Assembly (NCBI GenBank): GCA_020628425.1
Contig: JAHDEZ010000028.1
Coordinates: 1 to 34,506, forward strand
Direction: 5' to 3'
Length of the DNA: 34,506 nt
Source: Hellea sp.
GTDB lineage: Bacteria; Pseudomonadota; Alphaproteobacteria; Caulobacterales; Maricaulaceae
Below the pieces are notes generated by a model, which saw only the letters and a program-made list of their open reading frames with translations, was not told the origin of the DNA and ran no database searches. Within the stretch, counting starts at the first letter, position 1; each line of letters starts with the position of its first letter. Both the position numbers and the translations under genes were made by a program. This document shows, one piece after another, positions 1 through 7,678 of the stretch.

Positions 1-453
1 ACGGTTGGAACGGTTGGAACGGTTGGAACGGTTGGAACGGTTGGAACGGTTGGAACGGTTGGAATGGTTGGAATGGTTGGAATGGTTGGAGACGAAATCG
101 GGTATCGGTTGGATAAAATGCTTACTGTCACTGAAACCGATAAGCTTCATCTATCCGGCCTTGTTCGAGATAATATTATCGAGCTTTCAGAGCTCCCTGG
201 AACTATGGGCGAAGCAATTGCCGGAAAACTCGTTCTCCCAAAACAATTTAAAGATGATCTACGTCGGAGTGTCACACAAGCTACCCCCGATAATTTGAAG
301 GACCGATTGCCGGAAATCATTGAAAAAGCCGAGAACAAATTAAAATCAACTATGACAAATTCTCTACGAGGAATCCCGGTGGCATGGATAACGCTGACTG
401 ACACAGGTCAGTCTTTCATCCATGATTTTTTCAATGGAAAGGAACTAGACTGA
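1..453 (+). CDS. Hypothetical protein with N-terminal TVG/MVG repeat (5' end possibly outside window)
   Basis: The frame is open from the first base to a TGA at 451-453 and I do not recognise the product. The N-terminal part is encoded by the 9-bp repeat (TVG units, then three MVG units), followed by about 120 non-repetitive residues, mostly predicted helical with many Leu, Glu and Lys. No signal peptide or known motif is seen. The real start could be upstream of the window, one of the repeat-borne ATGs (64, 73, 82), or the ATG at 118 that follows the repeat. It converges on the minus-strand HEPN-like gene and the two coding ends overlap by 9 nt. It is the only plus-strand gene of the island part seen here. 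Low confidence in the start, moderate in the frame being real. Confidence 0.5.
   Translation, partial: TVGTVGTVGTVGTVGTVGTVGMVGMVGMVGDEIGYRLDKMLTVTETDKLHLSGLVRDNIIELSELPGTMGEAIAGKLVLPKQFKDDLRRSVTQATPDNLKDRLPEIIEKAENKLKSTMTNSLRGIPVAWITLTDTGQSFIHDFFNGKELD
3..92. repeat. 9-bp tandem repeat (minisatellite), 10 units
   Basis: Ten back-to-back 9-mers are visible: six of GGTTGGAAC, three of GGTTGGAAT and a last degenerate GGTTGGAGA. The period is a multiple of three, so copy-number change would not shift the reading frame. In the frame that continues into the downstream gene it encodes Thr-Val-Gly units, and the C-to-T change in the last copies turns ACG into ATG. Each unit carries GGTTGG, so neighbouring units have the GGTTGG-N3-GGTTGG pattern that can fold as a two-tetrad G-quadruplex. 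The array probably continues upstream of the window. Confidence 0.95.
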
Positions 454-1152
454 ATCGACAAGTGAAAACACAGTACTAAACACCTCCCAATTCACCTGCC
501 TATGTTGGACGTCCTCATAGTGGGCCCAGATCTTTTTCAAAGTTGGCTCCAACAACTCTTCAAACATCTTTTCGCCATCAGAGGAACTTATCTCGCTAAG
601 TGGGACCCCATAAATATCTATACTTCTTTCCCATAACATTGAATGAAAATATCGATTCCTGACCTCACTTAATTTTCGCAAGTGTTGTTGGTCTTTCCTT
701 GTAATAAATTTTTCTTTCTGAAGCCTCGTTAGTCTTTCTCCATGAGATTCCCAGGAAGCGTTCTCCGGATAGTAATGTTCAGAAGCAAAATTCCACTTTA
801 CAATCGAATAAACGCAATGCTCAATCAGAACGAAAAAATCCTTTATTTTTGTATTTCTAGTACTTCTCAAAGGAATATAAGTAATCGGGTCGTAAACTCT
901 CTTTTTGTAGCCTTCGGGTAGTCTATCGGGTTTGCGAACCCTCATATGATCCCCGTGACTAAATCCTTCATAATCGCGCATCAGGGTCAAAGACCGATCA
1001 TCGGTTTCAAAGTAAGCAACTTGTTGATTTAATGAAGCCCTAGCAGCTACCATCAAGAATCGGCCGTCAACGCCCCAGATGTCGATTTTCTTTTTGGAAG
1101 GCCTCACAAATTGTCCTTTACTCACTTGCTCTAATGTATCCAATATCCCCAT
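445..1152 (-). CDS. HEPN-like protein, partner of the DUF4062 gene
   Basis: A protein of 235 residues. The ATG at 1152 is preferred because GAGGAA precedes it by about 5 nt; a TTG start 12 nt further upstream is also open. The N-terminal 90 residues are unrecognised. The C-terminal half is helical and contains a run ending R-N-R-Y-F-H-S (Arg165 to His170 in the 235-aa numbering). This fits the Rx4-6H, usually RNxxxH, motif of HEPN domains, many of which are metal-independent RNases in toxin-antitoxin and abortive-infection systems. The gene starts 14 nt after the stop of the DUF4062 gene, so the two are almost certainly co-transcribed. HEPN assignment is inference from the motif and its helical context; the overall family is not recognised. 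Confidence 0.6.
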   Translation of the reverse strand: MGILDTLEQVSKGQFVRPSKKKIDIWGVDGRFLMVAARASLNQQVAYFETDDRSLTLMRDYEGFSHGDHMRVRKPDRLPEGYKKRVYDPITYIPLRSTRNTKIKDFFVLIEHCVYSIVKWNFASEHYYPENASWESHGERLTRLQKEKFITRKDQQHLRKLSEVRNRYFHSMLWERSIDIYGVPLSEISSSDGEKMFEELLEPTLKKIWAHYEDVQHRQVNWEVFSTVFSLVDSV

Positions 1153-1166
1153 TTCGTTCCTCAAGG

Positions 1167-2426
1167 TTACGACGTTTGTCTTTGCTGGATTGGAATACCG
1201 AGTAGTTCTTCTATTTCAGCTTTTGTAATTATAGGGTTGCCTGTGTCCCCTTCTTCAACAAACTTACTTACTAAATTCGGCTCAATGAAATTTTCACCGG
1301 CTAAAAATTTGAGAAAAGCCTGACATATCCGGAAGATATTAAGCTGTCTTCTGGCCTCGGAAAACAACAGGATTGCTTGTTCAAACCTGATATTCATCGG
1401 ATCTGAGTCAGGTGAATTATCCTCCAATTGTGACATAATCCATTGTGAGTGAGAGAACTCCACCTCGTATCCAAGAAATTCCAATAGCTGTCTCAAACAG
1501 TTAGTTGCCGGTGTCTCTTGGTACATTCCTGAAGTGTTTTCAAAACGATGAAAGACACGTGACCGCAAAGCCATTTTCACTGGCTCAGCATCTTTATATA
1601 TCTTCGTTAGACGAATTGAATAGGCATTGAGCAACCCATTAACGGAAACAGGAATTTTTACAGGAAATTGCCATCTTTCCATTGATAGCGGATAAGACAA
1701 AGAAATATTGTATATTTCAAGCGCTGGCACGAAAACTGTCGACTTATGCTTGCTTAGGATATCCGAAACAGTACGAAGCAGGCAATCTCGGAGATTCTGT
1801 TTCACCAGATGTTCTTGTTTTGACTCACCTAGAAAAACGGCATTGGAAAAAACCGAAACTATTTCTTCGAAAGTGTCGAAGCCGTAAATCCAATTTCCGG
1901 TTGGGCCAGTCCCACCCCTTTGTAGAGCCTCCTTGAACTCATGCTTTCTTGTTACTTCGTCAATAAAATCAAAAATGTGTTTTGCATCATTTAAATGCTT
2001 AGAGGGGCTACTGACTATTGAATAAACCTCTTTTTCGGTCAGCTCCGTTTGTTCGATCACCTTCTTTATGGCTGCCCTATCTTCTTTTACATCCCAAATT
2101 GAGCGCCTGACGAATGGAAGAATTTTTAACTTTCCTTCCAAATGTCTTTTGTATGCATGCCGGTATTCGGCCCTTGTAATACTTATAGACTGATCTTGGT
2201 CGAATTTCCCGCCGACCCGCGACCCGATTAGCAATATAAAAAAATCGGCATTATCAATTTGCCTTAAACAAGCCTCATATGAATTAAGGTTGGGATCGTT
2301 TCCAAAGTCGTTGTGGTCAGATGCAAGAACTTGGCAGCCCCGATTTTCCAATTCGTACTTTATTGCACTCCTTAGGTCTTTGAAATCATAAATTGTTGAC
2401 GAGAGAAAAAATGTTGGGGTTGTCAT
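1167..2426 (-). CDS. DUF4062 domain protein (TIR-like N-terminus)
   Basis: A protein of 419 residues. The first ~95 residues match DUF4062: an opening strand with F-L-S-S-T-I-Y-D-F, a central D-F-F-I-L-L-I-G-S-R-V-G-G strand and loop, and S-I-T-R-A-E-Y-R-H-A. The fold is thought to be related to TIR/SEFIR-type Rossmann domains, and such proteins often sit in defence islands. The remaining ~320 residues are unrecognised and mainly helical and could be a sensor. The Glu of the TRAEY segment is a candidate functional residue by analogy with TIR enzymes; I cannot show NAD cleavage from sequence. It is the first gene of a two-gene unit with the HEPN-like gene. No clear ribosome-binding site is seen before its ATG. 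GC is low, as in the rest of the island. Confidence 0.75.
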   Translation of the reverse strand: MTTPTFFLSSTIYDFKDLRSAIKYELENRGCQVLASDHNDFGNDPNLNSYEACLRQIDNADFFILLIGSRVGGKFDQDQSISITRAEYRHAYKRHLEGKLKILPFVRRSIWDVKEDRAAIKKVIEQTELTEKEVYSIVSSPSKHLNDAKHIFDFIDEVTRKHEFKEALQRGGTGPTGNWIYGFDTFEEIVSVFSNAVFLGESKQEHLVKQNLRDCLLRTVSDILSKHKSTVFVPALEIYNISLSYPLSMERWQFPVKIPVSVNGLLNAYSIRLTKIYKDAEPVKMALRSRVFHRFENTSGMYQETPATNCLRQLLEFLGYEVEFSHSQWIMSQLEDNSPDSDPMNIRFEQAILLFSEARRQLNIFRICQAFLKFLAGENFIEPNLVSKFVEEGDTGNPIITKAEIEELLGIPIQQRQTS

Positions 2427-2465
2427 CGAAATTACTATTTACTTTTGATGCCCCGTTTTTTTGTA

Positions 2466-2660
2466 TCAGAAACGATTACTAAATTGAACTCTTTTCACTT
2501 TTTCAACCAACGCCAATTCAAATCCTCTTTCCTTTACATCGCCTTTATTAAACCACACGCAAGTTACCATGCTATCAAGTAACTTTAGGACTGTCATATC
2601 TGGTCCACCGGATTTAAGCTTTACTGTATCTCCAGGTTTAAACTTTGGTTTCTTAGACAT
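2466..2660 (-). CDS. YodC/DUF2158 family small protein
   Basis: A protein of 64 residues with the pattern of the YodC-like DUF2158 family: an opening KFKPGDTVKLKSGGPDMTV, then C-V-W-F-N-K-G-D-V-K-E, and a charged end. These are compact SH3-like beta proteins of unknown function, common on plasmids, prophages and islands. GAGGAA lies 5 nt before the ATG, a good ribosome-binding site. It starts 9 nt after the stop of the zinc-ribbon gene, so both should share a transcript. It lies upstream of the DUF4062 gene with only about 40 nt between them, so it may belong to the same cargo operon. Confidence 0.8.
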   Translation of the reverse strand: MSKKPKFKPGDTVKLKSGGPDMTVLKLLDSMVTCVWFNKGDVKERGFELALVEKVKRVQFSNRF

Positions 2661-2669
2661 CAGATTTCC

Positions 2670-3341
2670 TCATATGTAGTATCTGGCTTTTCCTGGCTTC
2701 AGTCTTTTATGGCGTTTTCTTCGTTCCAGATCCTGTTCTCGCTTTACCTTTTTCTCCAGGTTAAGACGCCATAGCTTCAAAACCATACTACGCTCTCTCT
2801 CGTCCATCCAGCCCAATAATTCCTGGGCCCGTTTATATGGAGCCTTCAGTCTGTCATGCTTATCACGGAGCGTCTGATAGGTTTGTAAGTGCATTCCAAT
2901 AGGCCTGGGTGGAAAACTATGGCCCATAGGAACGAAATGGCCGGCAAGCTTATTCGAAATAGCATTACCCTGGTCCCACTTCGAGAATATGGGTCCAAGA
3001 TACTCATACTTTAAATCTAAGCATTTACGGCAGCGGAATCGTTTTCCGCTATATAATTTTCCGACTTTGTTTGAACACCCATTGCACTTAAACCAAATCC
3101 TAAACCCGCCGAGATTGCAGGGAGACTTTATGAAAAAAACGCTGTCAAAAACATTCTCCCAATTAACAGAATGCATCAAACGAGTTCGATAAATCAGATC
3201 TACGCTTGCCTCATTTCTCAGGACACGAATTGAGCCGACCTGTTCGCCTCTTTGCGTCCACCGAACTGTATAAGTTCCTCCAACAATCATGCGCTTTATG
3301 TCGGCGATGGAAATACAATCCAGGTCATTTACAAATGTCAT
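2670..3341 (-). CDS. Zinc-ribbon protein of mobile islands
   Basis: A protein of 223 residues. The middle holds a zinc ribbon, C-x2-C (KCNGC) and about 17 residues later C-x2-C (RCRKC), followed by L-D-L-K-Y-E. This resembles a widespread alphaproteobacterial island family whose members read W-F-x-C-P-x-C-G then F-x-C-R-x-C-x-x-L-x-Y. The C-terminal 40 residues are very basic (many Arg/Lys), suggesting nucleic-acid contact. Its function is unknown. AAGGAT about 9 nt before the ATG supports the start. It is transcribed with the YodC-like gene downstream. Its presence fits the element being of phage or satellite type rather than adding a defined activity. Confidence 0.65.
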   Translation of the reverse strand: MTFVNDLDCISIADIKRMIVGGTYTVRWTQRGEQVGSIRVLRNEASVDLIYRTRLMHSVNWENVFDSVFFIKSPCNLGGFRIWFKCNGCSNKVGKLYSGKRFRCRKCLDLKYEYLGPIFSKWDQGNAISNKLAGHFVPMGHSFPPRPIGMHLQTYQTLRDKHDRLKAPYKRAQELLGWMDERERSMVLKLWRLNLEKKVKREQDLERRKRHKRLKPGKARYYI

Positions 3342-3412
3342 TGGTCAGAATCCTTAAGCAAAGTAAGACCGATTTCCCGTAGTCATAATGCGCGCGTGAC
3401 TTTGTTCAAAAT

Positions 3413-3940
3413 CTAAGACGCAAAATTGCTTTCCAATTCAGCTATTTTCTTTGCTAGAAGATCCGGCCGGTTTCTGTATTGCCTAAGTTTGGCCAAAGAG
3501 CGAATTTTTCCATCAATGGTCTTGGGCCCATCGCTTAACCCGCCATGAAAACGGCATCTGTTCCTGCCCGGCTCTGCAAGTCCCTGGCATTGCTCGCCAG
3601 TTTTTTTTCGAGCGCCACAATAGGTCCGCCTATATTTCATAATCTGGTCAGCCCTTTGGGACAAACCATCGCGACACATTTCCCTCCGACGTTTCATGAC
3701 CTTTTTAGAAATCTTTAAAAGCGCGTAGTCATGTCCCTTCCATTTTCTGAAATACTCATAATGCTCCAAATCATAGCCATCGCATCTTAGTAATCGCTCC
3801 GCCTCGGCGATGGTTCTTTTATTTATGAGCTCTCGTAAATCCAATGGAAGCTTGGTCCAGTACCACGGTTTCCATTGGAGCAACTCAGTCCAAAAGCCTC
3901 TTTCTACCGGGATGCCTGGAGTTTTTGGAAAACTAATCAA
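3413..3940 (-). CDS. HGGxSxG motif protein
   Basis: A protein of 175 residues if the TTG at 3940 is the start; no ATG or GTG is available between the upstream in-frame stop and the conserved region. The second half has the signature of the HGGxSTG family often found in prophages: C-G-A-R-K-K-T-G-E-Q-C-Q-G, then R-C-R-F-H-G-G-L-S-D-G-P-K-T. Here the usual Ser-Thr-Gly is Ser-Asp-Gly. The Cys and His spacing suggests a small metal-binding or structural fold; the role in phage-like elements is unknown. The first half (Trp-rich, then basic helical) is not recognised. Upstream of it lie about 120 nt with no gene. Confidence 0.6.
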   Translation of the reverse strand: MISFPKTPGIPVERGFWTELLQWKPWYWTKLPLDLRELINKRTIAEAERLLRCDGYDLEHYEYFRKWKGHDYALLKISKKVMKRRREMCRDGLSQRADQIMKYRRTYCGARKKTGEQCQGLAEPGRNRCRFHGGLSDGPKTIDGKIRSLAKLRQYRNRPDLLAKKIAELESNFAS

Positions 3941-4064
3941 TAAGTTTGGCTCATCACTTAATACTTGGGGTAACCTTAGGGCCTTTTAGCTATTACAGCT
4001 ATCATGACTGTCCAATATTTTTGCAGATTTTTCACTAAGTCTAACCCTCATCCATGAGAAGGGT

Positions 4065-5231
4065 TCAACATAGCGATAACACTGTACCTTCTTCTAATTG
4101 ACCAGGACATCCACCATCAGGGAGTTTGCCTTGTTTAGAGATGTGATACAATCTGCAGCTCTCAATATAGGTTATGTCGACACAATTTCTCGTATATTCC
4201 ATTTTGCGAGAAGCGTTTTTAAAGAACTCTTCATCGAAAGAGTTTGTAATCATCCCCGTTATAGAAACGTTATCAAACTCTGGAAACTTAAATTCTTTTG
4301 GGAAGGTTAGAGGTTGCACCATATTGAAATCGGTGAGCTTAAGACTTGAGTCTTTAACTTCTATGCATTCATCGCTTTTATACTTACAAACGTAAGCCCC
4401 ACGAAATCTTGAATAGCTCAAATCCGATTTTATAAAAGCAACGTTTGGCAAAAAAGAGTGCGTAAAATTAGTGCTTTTCAGTTTAGATGATACGAACCTG
4501 ATGTTTCCTAGGTTGATTCCTGAGAAATCCAACTCAGAACAGCTCAAGTTTTGCAAGACCACAAAGGTCATGTCTTCCGCCTCGGGTTGAAGCAAAACGT
4601 CCGACAAAGACAAAGCTTCATTGATAGCGATATCCTGCCTGCGTTTCCTTGCTTTCAAAATATTAGCAATAATGTTGAGGGCGTCGCATCTTGATTGATC
4701 TGACCCATAAAAAGCCAAACTTGCCATTCTTTTGAGACCTTCTTCTGCGTAGCGTTCTCCTGAATAGAAAAAGCTTTTTGCTGCCGACACTTCCGCCTCA
4801 TTCTCAGAAAGCAGCATTCTAGTAAACTCTGATACCTGTTGCGCAATCTGCGCGTCTCTCTGAGCCTCTATCTGTTGTATCAAAGAAGCATTTTGATCTT
4901 TCATAATTAGATTTTGCCAAAATAGTAATATTGACGGTACTAGCGCTAAACAAAGTGTTATCATTCCCACATGAATTATTCGCTTAACAACGGCGGCTGC
5001 AAGATCAGCCGTTTCTTCAACAGGCACAAGGCCCTTGCTTTTTTCTTTCTTTAGGAAGTTTGCAAAAGCTCTATTTAATTCCGGACCAGCCCAAACACGA
5101 ATGCCAAAAATAGAAATCTGTCCATTCACGCTTTTTTTAAACTCCTCCGCGTCTTTGTACTTTTGGAGTTCAGAAACCTCTTTCCTTAGCGCTTGAAGTT
5201 CCTCGTCTTTTTCAGTCGTATCTCTGCTCAT
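4065..5231 (-). CDS. Membrane-anchored coiled-coil protein with pentapeptide repeats
   Basis: A protein of 388 residues from the ATG at 5231, which has a weak AAGAAG site upstream. The frame stays open back to 5441, overlapping the repA-like stop, but that extension is encoded by the repeat-rich putative origin and is probably not translated. Layout: a charged coiled coil at about 5-35, one hydrophobic segment at about 85-110, a helical Gln/Glu-rich linker, a Ser/Ala helical region, then from about 230 a stretch of pentapeptide-repeat pattern (A/S-D/N-L/F-x-x, for example LDFSGINLGNIRF and LSYSRFRGAYV). The last 50 residues contain several Cys. One membrane pass with a beta-helix suggests a surface or periplasmic shield or an anchored effector. 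Function unknown; cargo position next to the replication genes fits a defence or superinfection role, but that is inference. Confidence 0.6.
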   Translation of the reverse strand: MSRDTTEKDEELQALRKEVSELQKYKDAEEFKKSVNGQISIFGIRVWAGPELNRAFANFLKKEKSKGLVPVEETADLAAAVVKRIIHVGMITLCLALVPSILLFWQNLIMKDQNASLIQQIEAQRDAQIAQQVSEFTRMLLSENEAEVSAAKSFFYSGERYAEEGLKRMASLAFYGSDQSRCDALNIIANILKARKRRQDIAINEALSLSDVLLQPEAEDMTFVVLQNLSCSELDFSGINLGNIRFVSSKLKSTNFTHSFLPNVAFIKSDLSYSRFRGAYVCKYKSDECIEVKDSSLKLTDFNMVQPLTFPKEFKFPEFDNVSITGMITNSFDEEFFKNASRKMEYTRNCVDITYIESCRLYHISKQGKLPDGGCPGQLEEGTVLSLC

Positions 5232-5322
5232 TAGTCTTCTTAAGATATGATTTTCTAAATGACTAGTTGCGCCCTCCCTTTTTTCAATGAGTTTATCATT
5301 TGAGAGCTTTGATACTGCCCCT

Positions 5323-5415
5323 TGCCCCACCCTTACCCCCTTACAGGGGGTATAAGGGTGGTAGGGCAGGTTGCAGGTGTAGTTTTTGCCGTACTTGCCG
5401 CACCTGTGCCGCACC
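5323..5415. other. Candidate replication origin: tandem iteron-like repeats and a long hairpin
   Basis: Just after the ATPase gene the minus strand shows three adjacent similar units: GGTGCGGCA (5415-5407), GGTGCGGCAA (5404-5395) and GTACGGCAA (5394-5386). Next comes a long imperfect palindrome at 5327-5361 (arms CCACCCTTACCCCCT and AGGGGG-TA-TAAGGGTGG, 3-nt loop). Its outer flanks TTGCCC (5323) and AGGGCA (to 5369) also pair. TGCCCTACC occurs again at 5427-5435. Iterons plus a palindrome directly beside a RepA-type helicase gene are typical of plasmid and satellite origins. No T-tract follows the hairpin, so a simple terminator is less likely. Function is inferred, not shown. Confidence 0.4.
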
Positions 5416-5437
5416 AGAATAAATGAGGTAGGGCAAA

Positions 5438-7051
5438 TCATCGGACAGCCTCATAAAAGGGCTTTTTTTCTCGGCTTTCTGGACAGGTTTTTTCCACCCG
5501 TTTGACCAGTTCATCTCTTTCCAACGCGCCGAGAACTTCCTTCATTGCGCGCTTGCCGTCTCTCTCAGAGGTATCGTATCCAAACAGTTCAGCGAGTAGA
5601 TTTCCGGCCCATTTTTTAGCCTGTGGATTATACCGACAGTCACCTTTTGCGATACGTTCAAGGGCCTGGTGAACCTGTTGCCGTGTCATGTCGGAAACCG
5701 GGTTTGGTGGATACCACCGGACGCAAACGCCAACGCTGTCACCGCCAGCTCTTGAGAGGTCATTGCAAAGGTTCACGCTCTCCAGGTGATACCATTCTTT
5801 GCGGCCAGCAGGGGTGAAATTGGTCTTGTCAGAACCGACATTGAAATACCGCCTGTAGTCATCAAGTCCGTAGCTTTCGGCTTGCTCTTTTGTCATCCGG
5901 TTGATTACGCGTACATCTCGCGCCGCCCCGACTATTGAGCTGCCACCGCGACAGCTATCAGCCGTAATCTCGCCGCCGTTCTCTTTGCGGGAATGGTGGA
6001 CTAAAATGATTGCGCAGTTGCAATCTTCCGCGACTTTATTCCAGCGTTTCACCACCGCATCGATGGCCATATTGTCGTTCTCAGATACCCGATGAGAGCT
6101 GACAAACGGATCTACGATAAAGACATCTATATGACGTTCTAAAATCGCCCTGGTGATGCTCTCATAGACGGGCTCAAGAATTTCAACACCGTTTCGGGTC
6201 ATAGTGGCCGTGACAATTTCCTGATCTCTGCCGCTATCCAGAAAGAACCTGCCTTCTAGTTCCTTTGGTCCTATCCCGTGACGCTTGCATATAGCCTGAA
6301 TCATGCGGGTCATTTCAAGACGGTCGTCCTCGCCGTTATTGAGCCATACGCGCAACAATGGCTTCACCCAGACGTCAAACAGGTTCTTCCCTGTGGCCAT
6401 CGCTATGGCCTCAGCTGAAACAAGTTTGGATTTACCCGCACCAGGAGGTGCAACAACCACCGTAACGTACTTTCTCTGAACTGACCTTCCCATAAGCCAT
6501 TGCCGTCGTGGGAGCTTTTCAGGCTCAGTCCATTCGTAAGGGGTTGCGGTTATCCTGTTGGCATCATTGGCTTGCTCATCCCGGTAGTCATAGACGGGCG
6601 CTGTGAACGCCTTTTCATATAACGCATCCCCGGATTTGCCCGCGCGGATATAAGCCCCGATATCCTCATAAGTGCTGACATCAATCAGGAAACACTCTTG
6701 CGCGTAATGCTCCACTGCCTTAGCAATACGTTGGCGCCATTCCTTTGGCCCGAATGAGAAGGCTAGTTCCCAACCCTTAACAAGCTCAGAGTGCTCACGG
6801 GTCCATTTTCCGGCTTCCAAACAAATTGCAGGCAGGCCCCAATCCATGCAAGCGTCAACAGCGTCTTTATTTGGCATTATGAGCACAGGAAGGATTTCTG
6901 AATAGGCTTTCAACCCCTGCTCATAATTGTAGATTAGGTCATAATCCGTTTCCGCTTTGACCTGCTTTAGCTGAACAGGCGTATTCACTACGATGACCTG
7001 CTTGCAACATTGATCAGGATTTTGTAGAAAATTTTCATTCCGGTTTCTCAA
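5438..7051 (-). CDS. RepA-like AAA (RecA-fold) ATPase/helicase of the mobile element
   Basis: A protein of 537 residues from a TTG start at 7051; no ATG exists until about residue 59, so the exact start is uncertain. Residues ~200-209 form a Walker A motif (APPGAGKSK), 311-316 a Walker B (FIVDPF), and 351-353 a VHH motif. These are characteristic of RepA/AAA_25 hexameric helicases, which unwind plasmid or satellite origins. The N-terminal ~150 residues could be a degenerate Toprim-like region, and the C-terminal ~90 residues look like a winged helix. The start overlaps the winged-helix gene by 17 nt. Its 3' end adjoins iteron-like repeats. The likely role is replication of the excised element. 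Family assignment is firm; the substrate is inferred. Confidence 0.85.
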   Translation of the reverse strand: MRNRNENFLQNPDQCCKQVIVVNTPVQLKQVKAETDYDLIYNYEQGLKAYSEILPVLIMPNKDAVDACMDWGLPAICLEAGKWTREHSELVKGWELAFSFGPKEWRQRIAKAVEHYAQECFLIDVSTYEDIGAYIRAGKSGDALYEKAFTAPVYDYRDEQANDANRITATPYEWTEPEKLPRRQWLMGRSVQRKYVTVVVAPPGAGKSKLVSAEAIAMATGKNLFDVWVKPLLRVWLNNGEDDRLEMTRMIQAICKRHGIGPKELEGRFFLDSGRDQEIVTATMTRNGVEILEPVYESITRAILERHIDVFIVDPFVSSHRVSENDNMAIDAVVKRWNKVAEDCNCAIILVHHSRKENGGEITADSCRGGSSIVGAARDVRVINRMTKEQAESYGLDDYRRYFNVGSDKTNFTPAGRKEWYHLESVNLCNDLSRAGGDSVGVCVRWYPPNPVSDMTRQQVHQALERIAKGDCRYNPQAKKWAGNLLAELFGYDTSERDGKRAMKEVLGALERDELVKRVEKTCPESREKKPFYEAVR

Positions 7052-7403
7052 TATTTCTGTGGGAAGAATTGGAAGTCTGGCCCGCTCTTCTGGCGGGCTT
7101 CTTTTTTACAGGATATGGCACTTCGCGAAAACTATGGCCGTTTCGAAGCCACCATCGCTTATGACGCCCTAAAGCGTTGGTTTCCCATTTATCATGAATG
7201 CCAATGCCTTTGTTTCTCATCACACGAAGATAATGCCGGACGTCCCATCCAGGGAAATCCTTTGTCGTGATCCCTGCTGACCCAACCTCCACCAATCGCC
7301 GGAAAACCAAAGCGGTCCCCATTGTGAGGGTCGTAGTAAAGTCAGGCATACCAGGCGTTTCACTTTTGCGGTGGACAGAAATCGCTACTTTTCGGCGGGA
7401 CAT
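7035..7403 (-). CDS. Winged-helix DNA-binding protein of mobile elements
   Basis: A protein of 122 residues. Residues ~28-95 have the pattern of small winged-helix proteins found beside AlpA and repA genes in integrative elements: a first helix (ALVFRRLVEVG), S-A-G-I-T-T-K-D, a recognition-type helix (DVRHYLRVMRNKGI), then a two-strand wing (W-E-T-N...H-K-R-W-W-L). The last 30 residues are basic and disordered. Start ATG and the stop of the AlpA-like gene overlap as TAATG, so translation is coupled. Probably a regulator or initiator helper; the exact role is unknown. Assignment rests on pattern and context. Confidence 0.6.
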   Translation of the reverse strand: MSRRKVAISVHRKSETPGMPDFTTTLTMGTALVFRRLVEVGSAGITTKDFPGWDVRHYLRVMRNKGIGIHDKWETNALGRHKRWWLRNGHSFREVPYPVKKKPARRAGQTSNSSHRNIEKPE

Positions 7404-7591
7404 TATGCGGCCTCAGGCAGATTATTGAGCCAAGCTTCTGCGTCAGTACGAAGAATAAGGGTTTTTCTTCCCAATTTTCGAACCTTTAAACGCCCGGCGT
7501 CAATTTCCTGGTAGGCCTTGGTTCTACCTATCCGGGCCCACGTCAAAAACTCGGCAAGCGTGAATGCCCCATTAGTTTCAATTTCGTTCAT
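7403..7591 (-). CDS. AlpA/excisionase-like helix-turn-helix protein
   Basis: A protein of 62 residues with the MerR-like winged helix of the AlpA and HTH_17 excisionase families: F-T-L-A-E-F-L-T-W-A-R-I-G-R-T-K-A-Y at the N-terminus (helix-turn-helix), L-K-V-R-K-L-G-R-K-T-L-I-L wing and a final D-A-E-A-W-L helix. Such proteins direct integrase toward excision or activate int transcription. GGAG lies 6 nt before the ATG. It heads the AlpA - winged helix - repA-like gene string with overlapping stop and start, so it may control the early module of the element. Confidence 0.8.
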   Translation of the reverse strand: MNEIETNGAFTLAEFLTWARIGRTKAYQEIDAGRLKVRKLGRKTLILRTDAEAWLNNLPEAA

Positions 7592-7655
7592 TTAATTCTC
7601 CATCATATTTAAACATATGGATGGATTTGACGCGAAAAGGCTTAGATGAAAATGA

Positions 7656-7678
7656 GGGCGATTAAGCTTTAATCGCCC
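7656..7678. terminator. Hairpin at the end of the integrase-linked transcript
   Basis: Perfect 10-bp arms (GGGCGATTAA and TTAATCGCCC) flank a 3-nt loop. The stop codon of the 352-aa gene lies inside it. On the minus strand a moderately T-rich CTCATTTTCATC follows; on the plus strand a CCCC and seven-T run follows. It sits between the integrase-linked pair and the AlpA string, so it may separate the two transcripts. Weak as a classic terminator for the minus strand. Confidence 0.4.
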
